Of a stretch of 64,000 nucleotides of DNA, positions 45,470-54,083 are shown in pieces. The notes beneath the pieces were generated by a model that was not told the origin of the DNA, did not search any database, and was given only the letters and a program-made list of their open reading frames with translations. Position numbers and translations under genes: made by a program. The first letter of the stretch is position 1; every line of letters begins with the position of its first letter. Source of the DNA: Coriobacteriaceae bacterium (lineage in GTDB: Bacteria > Actinomycetota > Coriobacteriia > Coriobacteriales > Coriobacteriaceae); the NCBI GenBank assembly GCA_902835305.1, contig CADFMD010000010.1, positions 6,483-70,482 on the forward strand, read 5' to 3'.

Positions 45470-48187
45470 TTACTTCTTCTTTTTGCTCGACATCGAGACT
45501 TTGATGCCTTGGGCGGACTTGGTTACGCGGGAGCGCTTGACTCCGGTACTCTTCTTTTTCTTGGGCTGGGCCTGGGCCACGCCCTCGAGTGCGCGGGCCT
45601 CGGCCTCACGAACGGTGCGAGCTTCGCGGCGCTGCGCCATGTCGGCGGCGACGCGCTTGGCAAAACGCTCGGCCGTCGAACCCGTCGAGCTCACCTTGCC
45701 GCCACCGCGACCCAAGCGGACGCGCACACCGCGGCCAAAACCAGTTGCGGCATGACGACGACGCGGCTTGAGCGAATCCATCATCGTGGCGAGCTTAAAG
45801 AACACCGAGCAGGTGATGACCACGATGACAGCCAAGATAACCATCTGGCCCATCGACAGGTTGGCAATAGACAGCAGCTTCGGGAATCCGATAACGCCCG
45901 TCAGGATGCCGGCAACTACAAACACAAAGAGCGCCACACGTAAGGGCGTGAGGGGCTGCGAGATACGCCAGATCAGGCTGACACTCGCCGCGCACGACGT
46001 AAGTAGGCACATCGTAGACAGCGTGAGCTGGTTAAAGCCGAACACGCGCGCCACAAAGATATCGAGCGCCGCGGCCAAAATGACCGCAAGCGACGCCGGC
46101 AGTGCCCGCTTGAGCACGTTCGTCAGGAACGACCCCCTCACGCGAGCATTGTTGGGCTCCAGGCCCAACACAAAGCCCGGCGCGCCAATGCAGAAGAAGT
46201 TGATGAGCGTCATCTGAATCGGCTCGAAAGGGTACGGCGGCAGTGCGATGCACAGCGCCGCCAGGCCCATCGAGAACAGCGTCTTAGTCAGGAACAGCGA
46301 AGCCGAACGCTGCAGGTTGTTGATGGAGCGACGGCCCTCGGCCACCACGGCGGGCATCGAGGCAAAGTCGTTGTCGACGAGCACGATCTCGGCCACGTTA
46401 CGCGCGGCATCGGAGCCGGCCGCCATGGCCACGGAGCAGTCGGCCTCCTTGAGCGCCAGCACGTCGTTGACGCCGTCGCCTGTCATGGCCACGGTGTGCT
46501 CGCGGCGCTTGAGCGCCTGCACGAGCTCGCGCTTCTGCTGCGGGGTCACACGACCAAAGACATGGTAGCGGTCCACTGCGGCATCGAGCTTGGCCGGCGT
46601 ATCGAGCGTCGTGGCGTCCACATAAGCGTCCGCCCCCGGCACGCCCACCACGCGCGCGATCGACGACACCGTACGCGGGTCGTCGCCACTGATCACGTTG
46701 AGAGTCACGCCCTGCTCGTTAAAGTAGCCGATGGTCTCGGCCGCCGAGGTACGGATCTCGTCGCGTATGGTCACAAAGCCCACGGGCTCGGCCTCGCCCA
46801 CCATATCGCCATCGGGCGTAAAGCCGTCAACGCGCGCCACCACGAGCACGCGGCAGGTATCGGCAAGCTCGGCGACACGGTTCTCGACCTGGGCAAACGC
46901 ACGATCAGAGAGCACAAACTGCGCCGCACCCATCACATATGAGCCCTGTGCAAACGACGCGCCGCTCCACTTTTTGGAAGACGAGAACGGAATGACCGAC
47001 AGCGGCTCGGACACCTCGACCGGACGGTCGGCGTAATAGTTGAGCAGCGCCTGACAGGTCTCGTTGGCATCGGCCGAGGTCGCACGTGCGACGTTAGCCA
47101 GCGCAAAATCGAGCACCGTGGTATCGACGGGAACGACGGCGTCGCCCTCCCCCGCACCCATACCCTCGACCGGCAGCGGATAGGTACCCTCGACCTCCAT
47201 GCGGCCCGACGTGATGGTGCCCGTCTTGTCCAGGCACAGCACGTCGACGCGCGCGAGCGTCTCAATGCAGTAGAGCTGCTGCGCGAGTACCTTGCGGCGG
47301 GCCAGGCGCACCGTGGCGATGGCGAGCACCGACGAGGTCAGCAGCACCAGGCCTTGCGGGATCATGCCCAGCAGGGCGCCCACCGTGGACAGCAGCGCCG
47401 ACGAAGGCACATGACCAGCCAACAGCTCGGAGAAGCACCACGAAAGCGCGCTGTTGCCTGGGGTTCCCGCGGCATCCCACAGCTCGCTCACGCTCGAGGC
47501 AAACAACGCCAAACCGAGCGGGATCATGATGATGCTCGCAAAGCGCACGATGGCGTTAAGCGCGTTCATGATCTCGGAATTGACCTTTTTGACGTACTTC
47601 GCCTCGTTATTAATTTTGGCCACGTAGTTGTCGGCGCCGACATGGATCACGCGGGCGCGCAGCAGGCCCGAGTCGATAAAGCTGCCGCTCATGAGCTCGG
47701 AACCGGGCTGTTTCTTAATGAGGTCGCTCTCACCCGTCAGCAGGCTCTCGTTCACGAGCGCCTCGCCCGAAACCACCACGGCGTCAGCGGGAATCTGGTC
47801 GCCGCGCCCCAGGCGGATGATATCGTCGAGCACGATCTGGTCCAGGTCGAGCTCCACCTCGGCGCCGTCGCGCACCGCAATGGCCTTCTTGGAGGTCAGC
47901 AGCGTGAGCTTATCGACCATCTTCTTGGAACGCATGGACTGGATGACGCCAATAGCAGTATTGAGGAACACTACGAACAGGAACGTCAGATTCTTAAACG
48001 AACCGGTCAAAATGACTAGGAACGCCAAAATCACGTTGATCAAATTGAACAGCGTGCAGAGGTTCTCGATGATGAGCTCTTTGACCGACTTGGTCTTGAG
48101 CTCCATGTTGCGGTTGATCTTACCGGCGGCGATGCGCTCCTCGACCTCGGCGGTCGAGAGTCCGCGCTCGATATCCGTTGCTGCCAT
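45470..48187 (-). CDS. CtpE-like cation-transporting P-type ATPase
   Basis: Polytopic pump of about 905 residues. Actuator motif TGES at 151-154, phosphorylation motif DKTGT at 320-324, hinge motif TGDGVNDVLALKEAD, and the M4 motif GMIPQGLVLL. The PQGL form and overall layout resemble Mycobacterium CtpE, which transports Ca2+; the ion here is inferred. A basic C-terminal tail of about 90 residues (ending SMSSKKKK) is unusual. The start lacks a clear ribosome binding site; an ATG five codons upstream is possible. It lies just after a tRNA-Arg and its terminator. Confidence 0.9.
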   Translation of the reverse strand: MAATDIERGLSTAEVEERIAAGKINRNMELKTKSVKELIIENLCTLFNLINVILAFLVILTGSFKNLTFLFVVFLNTAIGVIQSMRSKKMVDKLTLLTSKKAIAVRDGAEVELDLDQIVLDDIIRLGRGDQIPADAVVVSGEALVNESLLTGESDLIKKQPGSELMSGSFIDSGLLRARVIHVGADNYVAKINNEAKYVKKVNSEIMNALNAIVRFASIIMIPLGLALFASSVSELWDAAGTPGNSALSWCFSELLAGHVPSSALLSTVGALLGMIPQGLVLLTSSVLAIATVRLARRKVLAQQLYCIETLARVDVLCLDKTGTITSGRMEVEGTYPLPVEGMGAGEGDAVVPVDTTVLDFALANVARATSADANETCQALLNYYADRPVEVSEPLSVIPFSSSKKWSGASFAQGSYVMGAAQFVLSDRAFAQVENRVAELADTCRVLVVARVDGFTPDGDMVGEAEPVGFVTIRDEIRTSAAETIGYFNEQGVTLNVISGDDPRTVSSIARVVGVPGADAYVDATTLDTPAKLDAAVDRYHVFGRVTPQQKRELVQALKRREHTVAMTGDGVNDVLALKEADCSVAMAAGSDAARNVAEIVLVDNDFASMPAVVAEGRRSINNLQRSASLFLTKTLFSMGLAALCIALPPYPFEPIQMTLINFFCIGAPGFVLGLEPNNARVRGSFLTNVLKRALPASLAVILAAALDIFVARVFGFNQLTLSTMCLLTSCAASVSLIWRISQPLTPLRVALFVFVVAGILTGVIGFPKLLSIANLSMGQMVILAVIVVITCSVFFKLATMMDSLKPRRRHAATGFGRGVRVRLGRGGGKVSSTGSTAERFAKRVAADMAQRREARTVREAEARALEGVAQAQPKKKKSTGVKRSRVTKSAQGIKVSMSSKKKK

Positions 48188-48216
48188 ACCACGTCCCATC
48201 ACGTCGCGTCGGTATA

Positions 48217-48252
48217 AGAAAAACCGCCCGGACCATGCGAGGTTCGGACGGT
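48217..48252 (-). terminator. Terminator after tRNA-Arg(CCG)
   Basis: On the minus strand ACCGTCCGAACC pairs with GGTCCGGGCGGT (one mismatch, one G-U) across a six-base loop, followed by TTTTTCTT. It ends 12 bases after the tRNA. Confidence 0.85.
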
Positions 48253-48263
48253 CTCACGTTCGA

Positions 48264-48340
48264 TGGTGCCCCATGTTGGATTCGAACCAACGGCCTTCTG
48301 CTCCGGAGGCAGACGCTCTAATCCCCTGAGCTAATAGGGC
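48264..48340 (-). tRNA. tRNA-Arg (anticodon CCG)
   Basis: Full cloverleaf of 77 bases with encoded CCA. Acceptor GCCCTAT pairs with ATGGGGC (one G-U), D-arm GCTC/GAGC, anticodon stem TCTGC/GCAGA around CTCCGGA (anticodon CCG, reading CGG), and T-arm GTTGG/CCAAC with TTCGAAT. Confidence 0.95.
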
Positions 48341-48434
48341 CAACGTTTGGCATTATACCCAAGTGCACCACGGGCTATCAAAATAAAAGAAAAAGCTTTG
48401 CAATTCCGAGGAAGACGCGGCTCAACGGCCCACT

Positions 48435-48463
48435 TTAGAAGGCAAAAGCGAGTCAGATAGTAT
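48435..48463 (+). promoter_or_regulatory. Possible promoter of the aromatic amino-acid operon
   Basis: TTAGAA and TAGTAT are separated by 17 bases, with an overlapping TATAAA at 48461. The match is modest. It would start transcription near 48470, just before the leader hairpin. Confidence 0.4.
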
Positions 48464-48486
48464 AAACTCTCATGCACCATATGTAC

Positions 48487-48511
48487 ACGGCTCGCGATGC
48501 GGGCCGTTTTT
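48487..48511 (+). terminator. Leader terminator / candidate attenuator before aroF
   Basis: ACGGCTCGC pairs with GCGGGCCGT over nine base pairs (one T-G) around a GAT loop and runs into TTTTT. It lies 34 bases before the aroF start, inside the expected leader. A 20-codon frame from ATG at 48472 to TGA at 48534 spans it and has a Tyr codon directly before the stem, a Phe codon in the T-run and another Tyr codon after it. This would suit attenuation, but a competing antiterminator fold was not identified. Confidence 0.65.
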
Positions 48512-48544
48512 GCAAGGGTTATCCATCGAGGTGAGAGGCACACC

Positions 48545-49567
48545 ATGATTGCAATTTTAAAAGAGAGCGCCAGCGACGAGGCCGTCAGCCATATCGTCAG
48601 CTGGATTGAGAAAAAGGGCCTGAAGACCGATGTCTCGCGCGGCGAGAATGAGACGATCATCGGCCTGGTGGGCGATACGACCAAGATCGACCCGTTCCTG
48701 CTCGAGTCCATGGATGTCGTCGAGCGCGTGCAGCGCGTCTCCGAGCCGTTCAAGCGCGCCAACCGCAAGTTCCACCCCGAGGACTCCGTCATCGACTGCG
48801 GCCACGGCGTCAAGATCGGCGGCGATCAGTTCCAGGTCATCGCCGGCCCGTGCTCCGTCGAGGGCGAGAACCTCATCCGCATCGCCCGCCGCGTGAAGGC
48901 CGCCGGTGCCACGATGCTGCGCGGCGGTGCCTACAAGCCCCGCACTTCCCCGTACGCCTACCAGGGCATGGGCCCCGCCGGTCTGGACCTGCTGTGCGAG
49001 GCGTCTGCCGAGCTCGACATGCCGATCGTCACCGAGATCATGGACCCGCGCGACGTGCAGGTCTTCCTGGACAAGAAGATCGACGTCATGCAGATCGGCG
49101 CCCGCAACGCCCAGAACTTCCCCCTGCTCAAAGAGGTCGGCAAGACCAAGACTCCGATCTTGCTTAAGCGCGGCATGTCCGGCACGATCGATGAGCTGCT
49201 CATGGCCGCCGAGTACATCATGAGCGAGGGCAACGACAACGTCATCCTGTGCGAGCGCGGCATCCGCACCTTCGAGACCCGCACCCGCAACACCTTCGAC
49301 CTCAATGCCGTGCCGGTGCTGCACCACCTGTCGCACCTGCCCGTCGTCGCCGACCCCAGCCACGCCACCGGCTACACCCGCTACGTTGAGCCCATGGCGC
49401 TCGCCGCGACCGCCTGCGGTGCCAACGGCCTAGAGATCGAGGTCCACGACGAGCCCAGCCGCGCATGGTCCGACGGCGCTCAGGCCCTCACCCCCGATCA
49501 GTTCGACGACACCATGCGCCGCATCCGAGCCATTCGCGAGGTTGTCTACCATGAGACCATGGAGTAG
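48545..49567 (+). CDS. aroF: 3-deoxy-7-phosphoheptulonate (DAHP) synthase
   Basis: First enzyme of the shikimate pathway, joining PEP and erythrose 4-phosphate. The first 70 or so residues form a ferredoxin-like regulatory domain (EAVSHIVSWIEKKGLKTD), as in the Thermotoga-type enzyme that is inhibited by Tyr or Phe. The barrel contains VIAGPCSVEGE, LRGGAYKPRTSPY and the DPSHATG segment. ATG with GAGAGG six bases upstream; 340 residues. The gene symbol follows common usage for this type (also aroG or aroA in other naming). A hairpin terminator lies directly upstream. Confidence 0.95.
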   Translation: MIAILKESASDEAVSHIVSWIEKKGLKTDVSRGENETIIGLVGDTTKIDPFLLESMDVVERVQRVSEPFKRANRKFHPEDSVIDCGHGVKIGGDQFQVIAGPCSVEGENLIRIARRVKAAGATMLRGGAYKPRTSPYAYQGMGPAGLDLLCEASAELDMPIVTEIMDPRDVQVFLDKKIDVMQIGARNAQNFPLLKEVGKTKTPILLKRGMSGTIDELLMAAEYIMSEGNDNVILCERGIRTFETRTRNTFDLNAVPVLHHLSHLPVVADPSHATGYTRYVEPMALAATACGANGLEIEVHDEPSRAWSDGAQALTPDQFDDTMRRIRAIREVVYHETME

Positions 49568-49570
49568 CCC

Positions 49571-50485
49571 ATGGGTACAGTGAGAAACGCGCGCGTTAAC
49601 CAGGGCGGCCCCAAGTGCGCCGGCATCGTCGGCCTGGGCCTCATCGGCGGCAGCTTTGCCCGCGGCTATGCGCAGGCGGGCGTCCGCGTGCTGGCCTGGG
49701 ACCCCGATGACGATGTCATGACGGCCGCCAGCATGGGCACTGTCGCCGGAGAGCTTAACGACAAGACGCTCGGCGAATGCGACATCATCGTCCTTGCCTG
49801 CTATCCCGAGGCATGCATCGAGTGGCTCGAGGCGCACGCCCAGGCGCTCGCCGACGCCACCGACACCGAGGCCATCATGGGCCCCGTGGTGATCGACACG
49901 GTGGGCGTCAAGGGCATCGTGTGCGAGCGCGCCTTTGAGCTAGCCCGCGAGCACGGCTTTTACTTTGTGGGCGCGCACCCCATGGCGGGCACGCAGTACT
50001 CGGGCTATGCGCACTCCCGCGCCGACCTGTTCCAGGGCGCCCCGCTCGTGCTCGTACCGCCCGCGGTGGACGATGCGCTCAAACTGGAGCTTTTGGGCCA
50101 GGTGCGCGAGATGGTACGCCCCTTGGGCTTTGGCAAGTTCAGCGTGACCAGCGCCGCCGAGCACGACCGCGTCATCGCCTTTACGAGCCAGCTCGCGCAC
50201 GTCGTCTCCAACGCCTATGTTAAGAGCCCGACCGCTCAGGTCCACCACGGCTTTTCGGCCGGCAGCTACCGCGATCTCACCCGCGTGGCGCACCTCAACC
50301 CGCAAATGTGGTCCGAGCTCATGATCGACGACGCCGACGCGCTCGCCTTTGAGATCGACCATCTGATCGAATCGCTTGGCGCCTACAGCCGTGCGCTCAA
50401 GGACCGCGACCAGCGCTATCTGGAGAATCTCCTTGCCGAGGGCGACCGCATTAAGCGCGCACTCGACGACGAGGCCTCCCACTAG
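49571..50485 (+). CDS. tyrA: Prephenate dehydrogenase
   Basis: Oxidative decarboxylation of prephenate to 4-hydroxyphenylpyruvate for tyrosine. The NAD-binding motif GIVGLGLIGGSFARGYAQAG is at about residue 18, and HPMAGTQYSGYAHSRADLFQG holds catalytic residues of the helical part. 304 residues, without the fused chorismate mutase or ACT domain of other TyrA proteins. It starts three bases after aroF, with GGAG upstream. Confidence 0.94.
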   Translation: MGTVRNARVNQGGPKCAGIVGLGLIGGSFARGYAQAGVRVLAWDPDDDVMTAASMGTVAGELNDKTLGECDIIVLACYPEACIEWLEAHAQALADATDTEAIMGPVVIDTVGVKGIVCERAFELAREHGFYFVGAHPMAGTQYSGYAHSRADLFQGAPLVLVPPAVDDALKLELLGQVREMVRPLGFGKFSVTSAAEHDRVIAFTSQLAHVVSNAYVKSPTAQVHHGFSAGSYRDLTRVAHLNPQMWSELMIDDADALAFEIDHLIESLGAYSRALKDRDQRYLENLLAEGDRIKRALDDEASH

Positions 50486-50521
50486 ACAACCCATCACGCC
50501 AGGTCGAAAGGACCGAAGCTT

Positions 50522-51628
50522 ATGGCGATTACCATCGATATCGACACTGCACGCCCCTACCAGGTGCATGTTGGCACGTTTTTGCTGGAGCAGGCGGGAC
50601 CGCTCGTGCGTGCCACTGCCGGCGGCACCAAGGCCGTCATCGTGACGGACACCAACGTGGGCCCGCTCTACCAGATGCCCGTTAAGCAGAGCCTGGAGGC
50701 GTCAGGCTACGAGGTGAGCATCTGCACCTTCGAGGCCGGCGAGGCCCATAAGCGCGCCGAAACCTATGTTGCCATTTTGGAGTTTGTGGCCGAGCACGAG
50801 CTTTCGCGCTCCGACGTGATCGTGGCACTCGGCGGCGGCGTCGTGGGCGACGTGGCGGGCTTTGTGGCCGCCACCTACATGCGCGGCTGCAAGTTTGTGC
50901 AGATCCCAACGAGCCTGCTCGCCATGGTGGATTCGTCGGTGGGAGGCAAGACCGCCATCGATCTGGCTGCCGGCAAGAACTTGGCCGGCGCCTTTTGGCA
51001 GCCGAGCGTGGTTATCGCCGACGTGGGGTGTCTGGCCACACTCACGCCCGAGCAGTTCGCCGACGGCTGCGGCGAGGTCGTCAAGCACGCCGTGATCGCC
51101 GACCCGGAGCTTTTCGCCGAGCTGGAGAAGACCCCGCTCACGCTGGAGCTGCTCAACCGCGATGTGGCCCGCGTAGCACTCATCATCGCCCGCAACATCG
51201 ACATCAAGCGCGCCGTGGTCGTCGCCGACGAGCGCGAAACCAACCAGCGCAAGCTCCTCAATTTTGGACACAGCGCCGGGCACGCCGTCGAGGCCTGCGA
51301 GCACTTTGAGCTCGGACACGGCAACTGCGTTTCAATCGGCATGGGCATCATCACGCGCGCCGCGGCCCTGCACGGCATTTGCGATGCTGCACTGCCCGAT
51401 CGTATTGAGGAACTCTGCGCCCGCCATGGCCTCAAGACCCGCTGCGACCTAGATGCCGATACCGTCTTTGCCGAGGCGCTCCACGACAAGAAGCGCGCGG
51501 GTGACACCATCGATCTAGTGATTCCGCACGGCATTGGCCGCTGCAGCATCGACCGCACACCGCTTTCCACTTTCCACGAACTCATTGCCGAGGGCCTCGG
51601 CCAGAAGGGAGACGCATCCGCATGCTAG
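50522..51628 (+). CDS. aroB: 3-dehydroquinate synthase
   Basis: Second shikimate step, NAD- and metal-dependent cyclisation of DAHP. ALGGGVVGDVAGFVAATYMRG and DSSVGGKTAIDLAAGKNLAG are diagnostic; the metal ligands lie in DGCGEVVKHA and NFGHSAGHAVE. 368 residues. It overlaps aroA by seven bases. Confidence 0.97.
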   Translation: MAITIDIDTARPYQVHVGTFLLEQAGPLVRATAGGTKAVIVTDTNVGPLYQMPVKQSLEASGYEVSICTFEAGEAHKRAETYVAILEFVAEHELSRSDVIVALGGGVVGDVAGFVAATYMRGCKFVQIPTSLLAMVDSSVGGKTAIDLAAGKNLAGAFWQPSVVIADVGCLATLTPEQFADGCGEVVKHAVIADPELFAELEKTPLTLELLNRDVARVALIIARNIDIKRAVVVADERETNQRKLLNFGHSAGHAVEACEHFELGHGNCVSIGMGIITRAAALHGICDAALPDRIEELCARHGLKTRCDLDADTVFAEALHDKKRAGDTIDLVIPHGIGRCSIDRTPLSTFHELIAEGLGQKGDASAC

Positions 51629-52941
51629 CCCGCATCACCCCGTCCCCGCTCAAGGGCACCGTTCCCGCCATCGCGTCCAAGTCGATGGCGCATCGCCTGA
51701 TCATCTGCGCTGCGCTTGCCAACGGCGAGACACACGTCACCTGCAACACCACCTGCGCCGACATCGAGGCTACGGTGCGCTGCCTTACGGCCCTGGGGGC
51801 TCGCATCGAGACCGTCGAGGACGGCTTCCAGGTCCACCCCACCATGAAGAGTGTTGAGTTTGGCCTGCTCAAGGCCCTTGCCGGCAGCACGCTTGACTGC
51901 GGTGAAAGTGGATCCACGCTCCGCTTTATGTTGCCCGTCGCCTGCGCGCTGGGCGCAGAAGCAACTTTTGTGGGTCAGGGGCGCTTGGGCGCCCGCCCGC
52001 TCTCCCCGCTCTCGGACGAGATCATCGCCGCCGGCTGCGACCTACAGGGTCTGGGCGGTTTTCCGCTCAAGACGAGCGGCCGCATGCGCCCGGGCACCTT
52101 TGTGCTTCCGGGCAACGTGAGCTCGCAGTACATCTCGGGCCTGCTGCTGGCAGCCCCGCTGCTGGCCCAGCCCTCCTGCGTGCAGGTAACCGGCCTCATC
52201 GAGAGCCGCCCCTACATCAACCTGACGATACAGGCCATGAAGGCCTTTGGCGTCGAGGTCAACGTCGAGCGCATTCCGGCCAAGGACGGCCAGCCCGAGG
52301 TCACGAACTTCCGCGTGAGCAGTGGCTCGTACCGCACGCCCGGCAGCGTGGCCGTCGAGGGCGACTGGTCCAACGCCGCCTTTTGGCTGTGCGCCGGCGC
52401 CATCGGTACCGACCCCATCACCGTCGAGGGCGTATCCCTAAGCTCCGCACAGGGCGACCGTAACGTGCTTGCCGCGCTTTCGCGCTTTGGCGCCCGCATC
52501 GTGCGTTCCACCAACGCCGCCACCGTGCAGTCCGACAAGCTCGCCGGCTTTGAGATGAGTGCCCACGACATTCCCGACCTGGTGCCCGTTATCTCGGCCG
52601 TGGCCTCGCTGGCACAGGGCCGCACCTTTATCCGCGATTGCGCCCGTCTGCGCATCAAGGAATCCGACCGCCTGGTCACGACCACCCGCGAGCTCACCGC
52701 GCTGGGCGCGCAGGTGCGCATTGCCGGCGATGACCTCATCATCAAGGGCGTCGATGCCTTCACCGGCGGCGAGGTCGATTCGCACAACGACCATCGCATC
52801 GCCATGATGGCCGCTATCGCCGCGAGCCGCGCCACCGGCGAGGTCGTGATCCACGGCGCCGAGGCCGTCAACAAGTCCTATCCCGATTTCTTCGACCACT
52901 ACCGTCTGCTGGGCGGCAAGGTCACGCTCGAGGAGGAATAG
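51622..52941 (+). CDS. aroA: 3-phosphoshikimate 1-carboxyvinyltransferase (EPSP synthase)
   Basis: Transfers the enolpyruvyl group from PEP to shikimate 3-phosphate. ASKSMAHRLIICAALANG at the N-terminus, LDCGESGSTLRFMLPVACAL, IKESDRLVTTTRELTALG and SHNDHRIAMMAAI are the active-site segments. In the glyphosate-contact position the sequence reads LDCGESGSTLR with Gly-Glu-Ser, as in class II-like Gram-positive enzymes; sensitivity cannot be deduced. 439 residues. Confidence 0.97.
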   Translation: MLARITPSPLKGTVPAIASKSMAHRLIICAALANGETHVTCNTTCADIEATVRCLTALGARIETVEDGFQVHPTMKSVEFGLLKALAGSTLDCGESGSTLRFMLPVACALGAEATFVGQGRLGARPLSPLSDEIIAAGCDLQGLGGFPLKTSGRMRPGTFVLPGNVSSQYISGLLLAAPLLAQPSCVQVTGLIESRPYINLTIQAMKAFGVEVNVERIPAKDGQPEVTNFRVSSGSYRTPGSVAVEGDWSNAAFWLCAGAIGTDPITVEGVSLSSAQGDRNVLAALSRFGARIVRSTNAATVQSDKLAGFEMSAHDIPDLVPVISAVASLAQGRTFIRDCARLRIKESDRLVTTTRELTALGAQVRIAGDDLIIKGVDAFTGGEVDSHNDHRIAMMAAIAASRATGEVVIHGAEAVNKSYPDFFDHYRLLGGKVTLEEE

Positions 52942-52942
52942 C

Positions 52943-54040
52943 ATGTCCTCGACCTTTGGCAACGTCTTGCACTTAAGCATCTTCGGCCAGTCGCACTCCC
53001 CCGCCATCGGTTGCTCGCTCGATGGCGTCCCGGCGGGCATTGCCGTTGATCAGGAGCAGCTGCAGGCCTTTTTGGACCGTCGCGCCCCCGGTCGCGACGA
53101 GACCGCGACCAAGCGCCGCGAGGCCGACGCCGCCCAAATCATCGCCGGCGTGGTCGATGGGCACACCACCGGCGCGCCCATTGCCGCGATTATCGAGAAC
53201 ACCAACACGCGCTCCAAGGATTACTCCGAGCTGCGCCGCAAGCCCCGTCCGGGACATGCGGACTTCCCTGCGCGCATGAAGTATCACAACATGCACGATG
53301 TCGCCGGCGGCGGGCACTTTTCCGGCCGCCTAACAGCACCCTTATGCATCGCGGGCGGCATCGCGCTGCAGGCACTTGAGGCCCGCGGCATTAAGGTCAT
53401 GGCGCATGTGGCGCAGATCGGCGGCATCTCCGACCTGCCGATGGACGATATGGTCTATCGCGAGGCCGACCGCAAGGCGATCCTTACGAACGATCTGCCG
53501 TGCATTGACGCCGCCGCAGCCGGCCGCATGCGTGAGGAGATCCTAGCCGCGCGCGACGAACTCGACAGCATCGGCGGCATCGTGGAGTGCGGCATTTACG
53601 GGCTTCCCGCAGGCATCGGCGACCCCATGTTCGACGGCATCGAGAACCGCATCGCGCAAATCGCGTTTGGCATTCCCGCCGTAAAGGGCGTGGAGTTCGG
53701 CATGGGCTTTGCCGTGGCCGCCATGCGCGGCAGCGAGAACAACGATCCGTATCGAATCGATGCCGAAACCGGCGAGATCGAGGTCGAATCCAATAACGCC
53801 GGCGGCATCCTGGGCGGTATTTCGACCGGCGCTCCCGTCATGTGGCGCATGGCCGTAAAGCCGACGCCCTCAATTGGCCGCGAGCAGCAGACGGTGGACA
53901 TGGACGCTATGGAAAATGCCGAGCTCTCGGTCCACGGCCGCCACGATCCCTGCATCGTCCCCCGAGCTGTCCCCGTAGCCGAGGCAGCCGCCGCCCTTGC
54001 CATCTGGGACGCCCTCCTCGAAGACGCCGCCCAGCGCTAA
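52943..54040 (+). CDS. aroC: Chorismate synthase
   Basis: FMN-dependent final step to chorismate. HLSIFGQSHSPAIGCSLDG at the N-terminus, the RPGHADFPARMKYHNMHDVAGGGHFSG-region (about 95-120; three segments of it conserved) and the C-terminal GRHDPCIVPRAVPVAEAAA are characteristic. 365 residues, one base after aroA. Confidence 0.97.
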   Translation: MSSTFGNVLHLSIFGQSHSPAIGCSLDGVPAGIAVDQEQLQAFLDRRAPGRDETATKRREADAAQIIAGVVDGHTTGAPIAAIIENTNTRSKDYSELRRKPRPGHADFPARMKYHNMHDVAGGGHFSGRLTAPLCIAGGIALQALEARGIKVMAHVAQIGGISDLPMDDMVYREADRKAILTNDLPCIDAAAAGRMREEILAARDELDSIGGIVECGIYGLPAGIGDPMFDGIENRIAQIAFGIPAVKGVEFGMGFAVAAMRGSENNDPYRIDAETGEIEVESNNAGGILGGISTGAPVMWRMAVKPTPSIGREQQTVDMDAMENAELSVHGRHDPCIVPRAVPVAEAAAALAIWDALLEDAAQR

Positions 54041-54083
54041 CTACCCACCCCTCAACATCCCCCGACACGTGAAAGGGGTCTTC

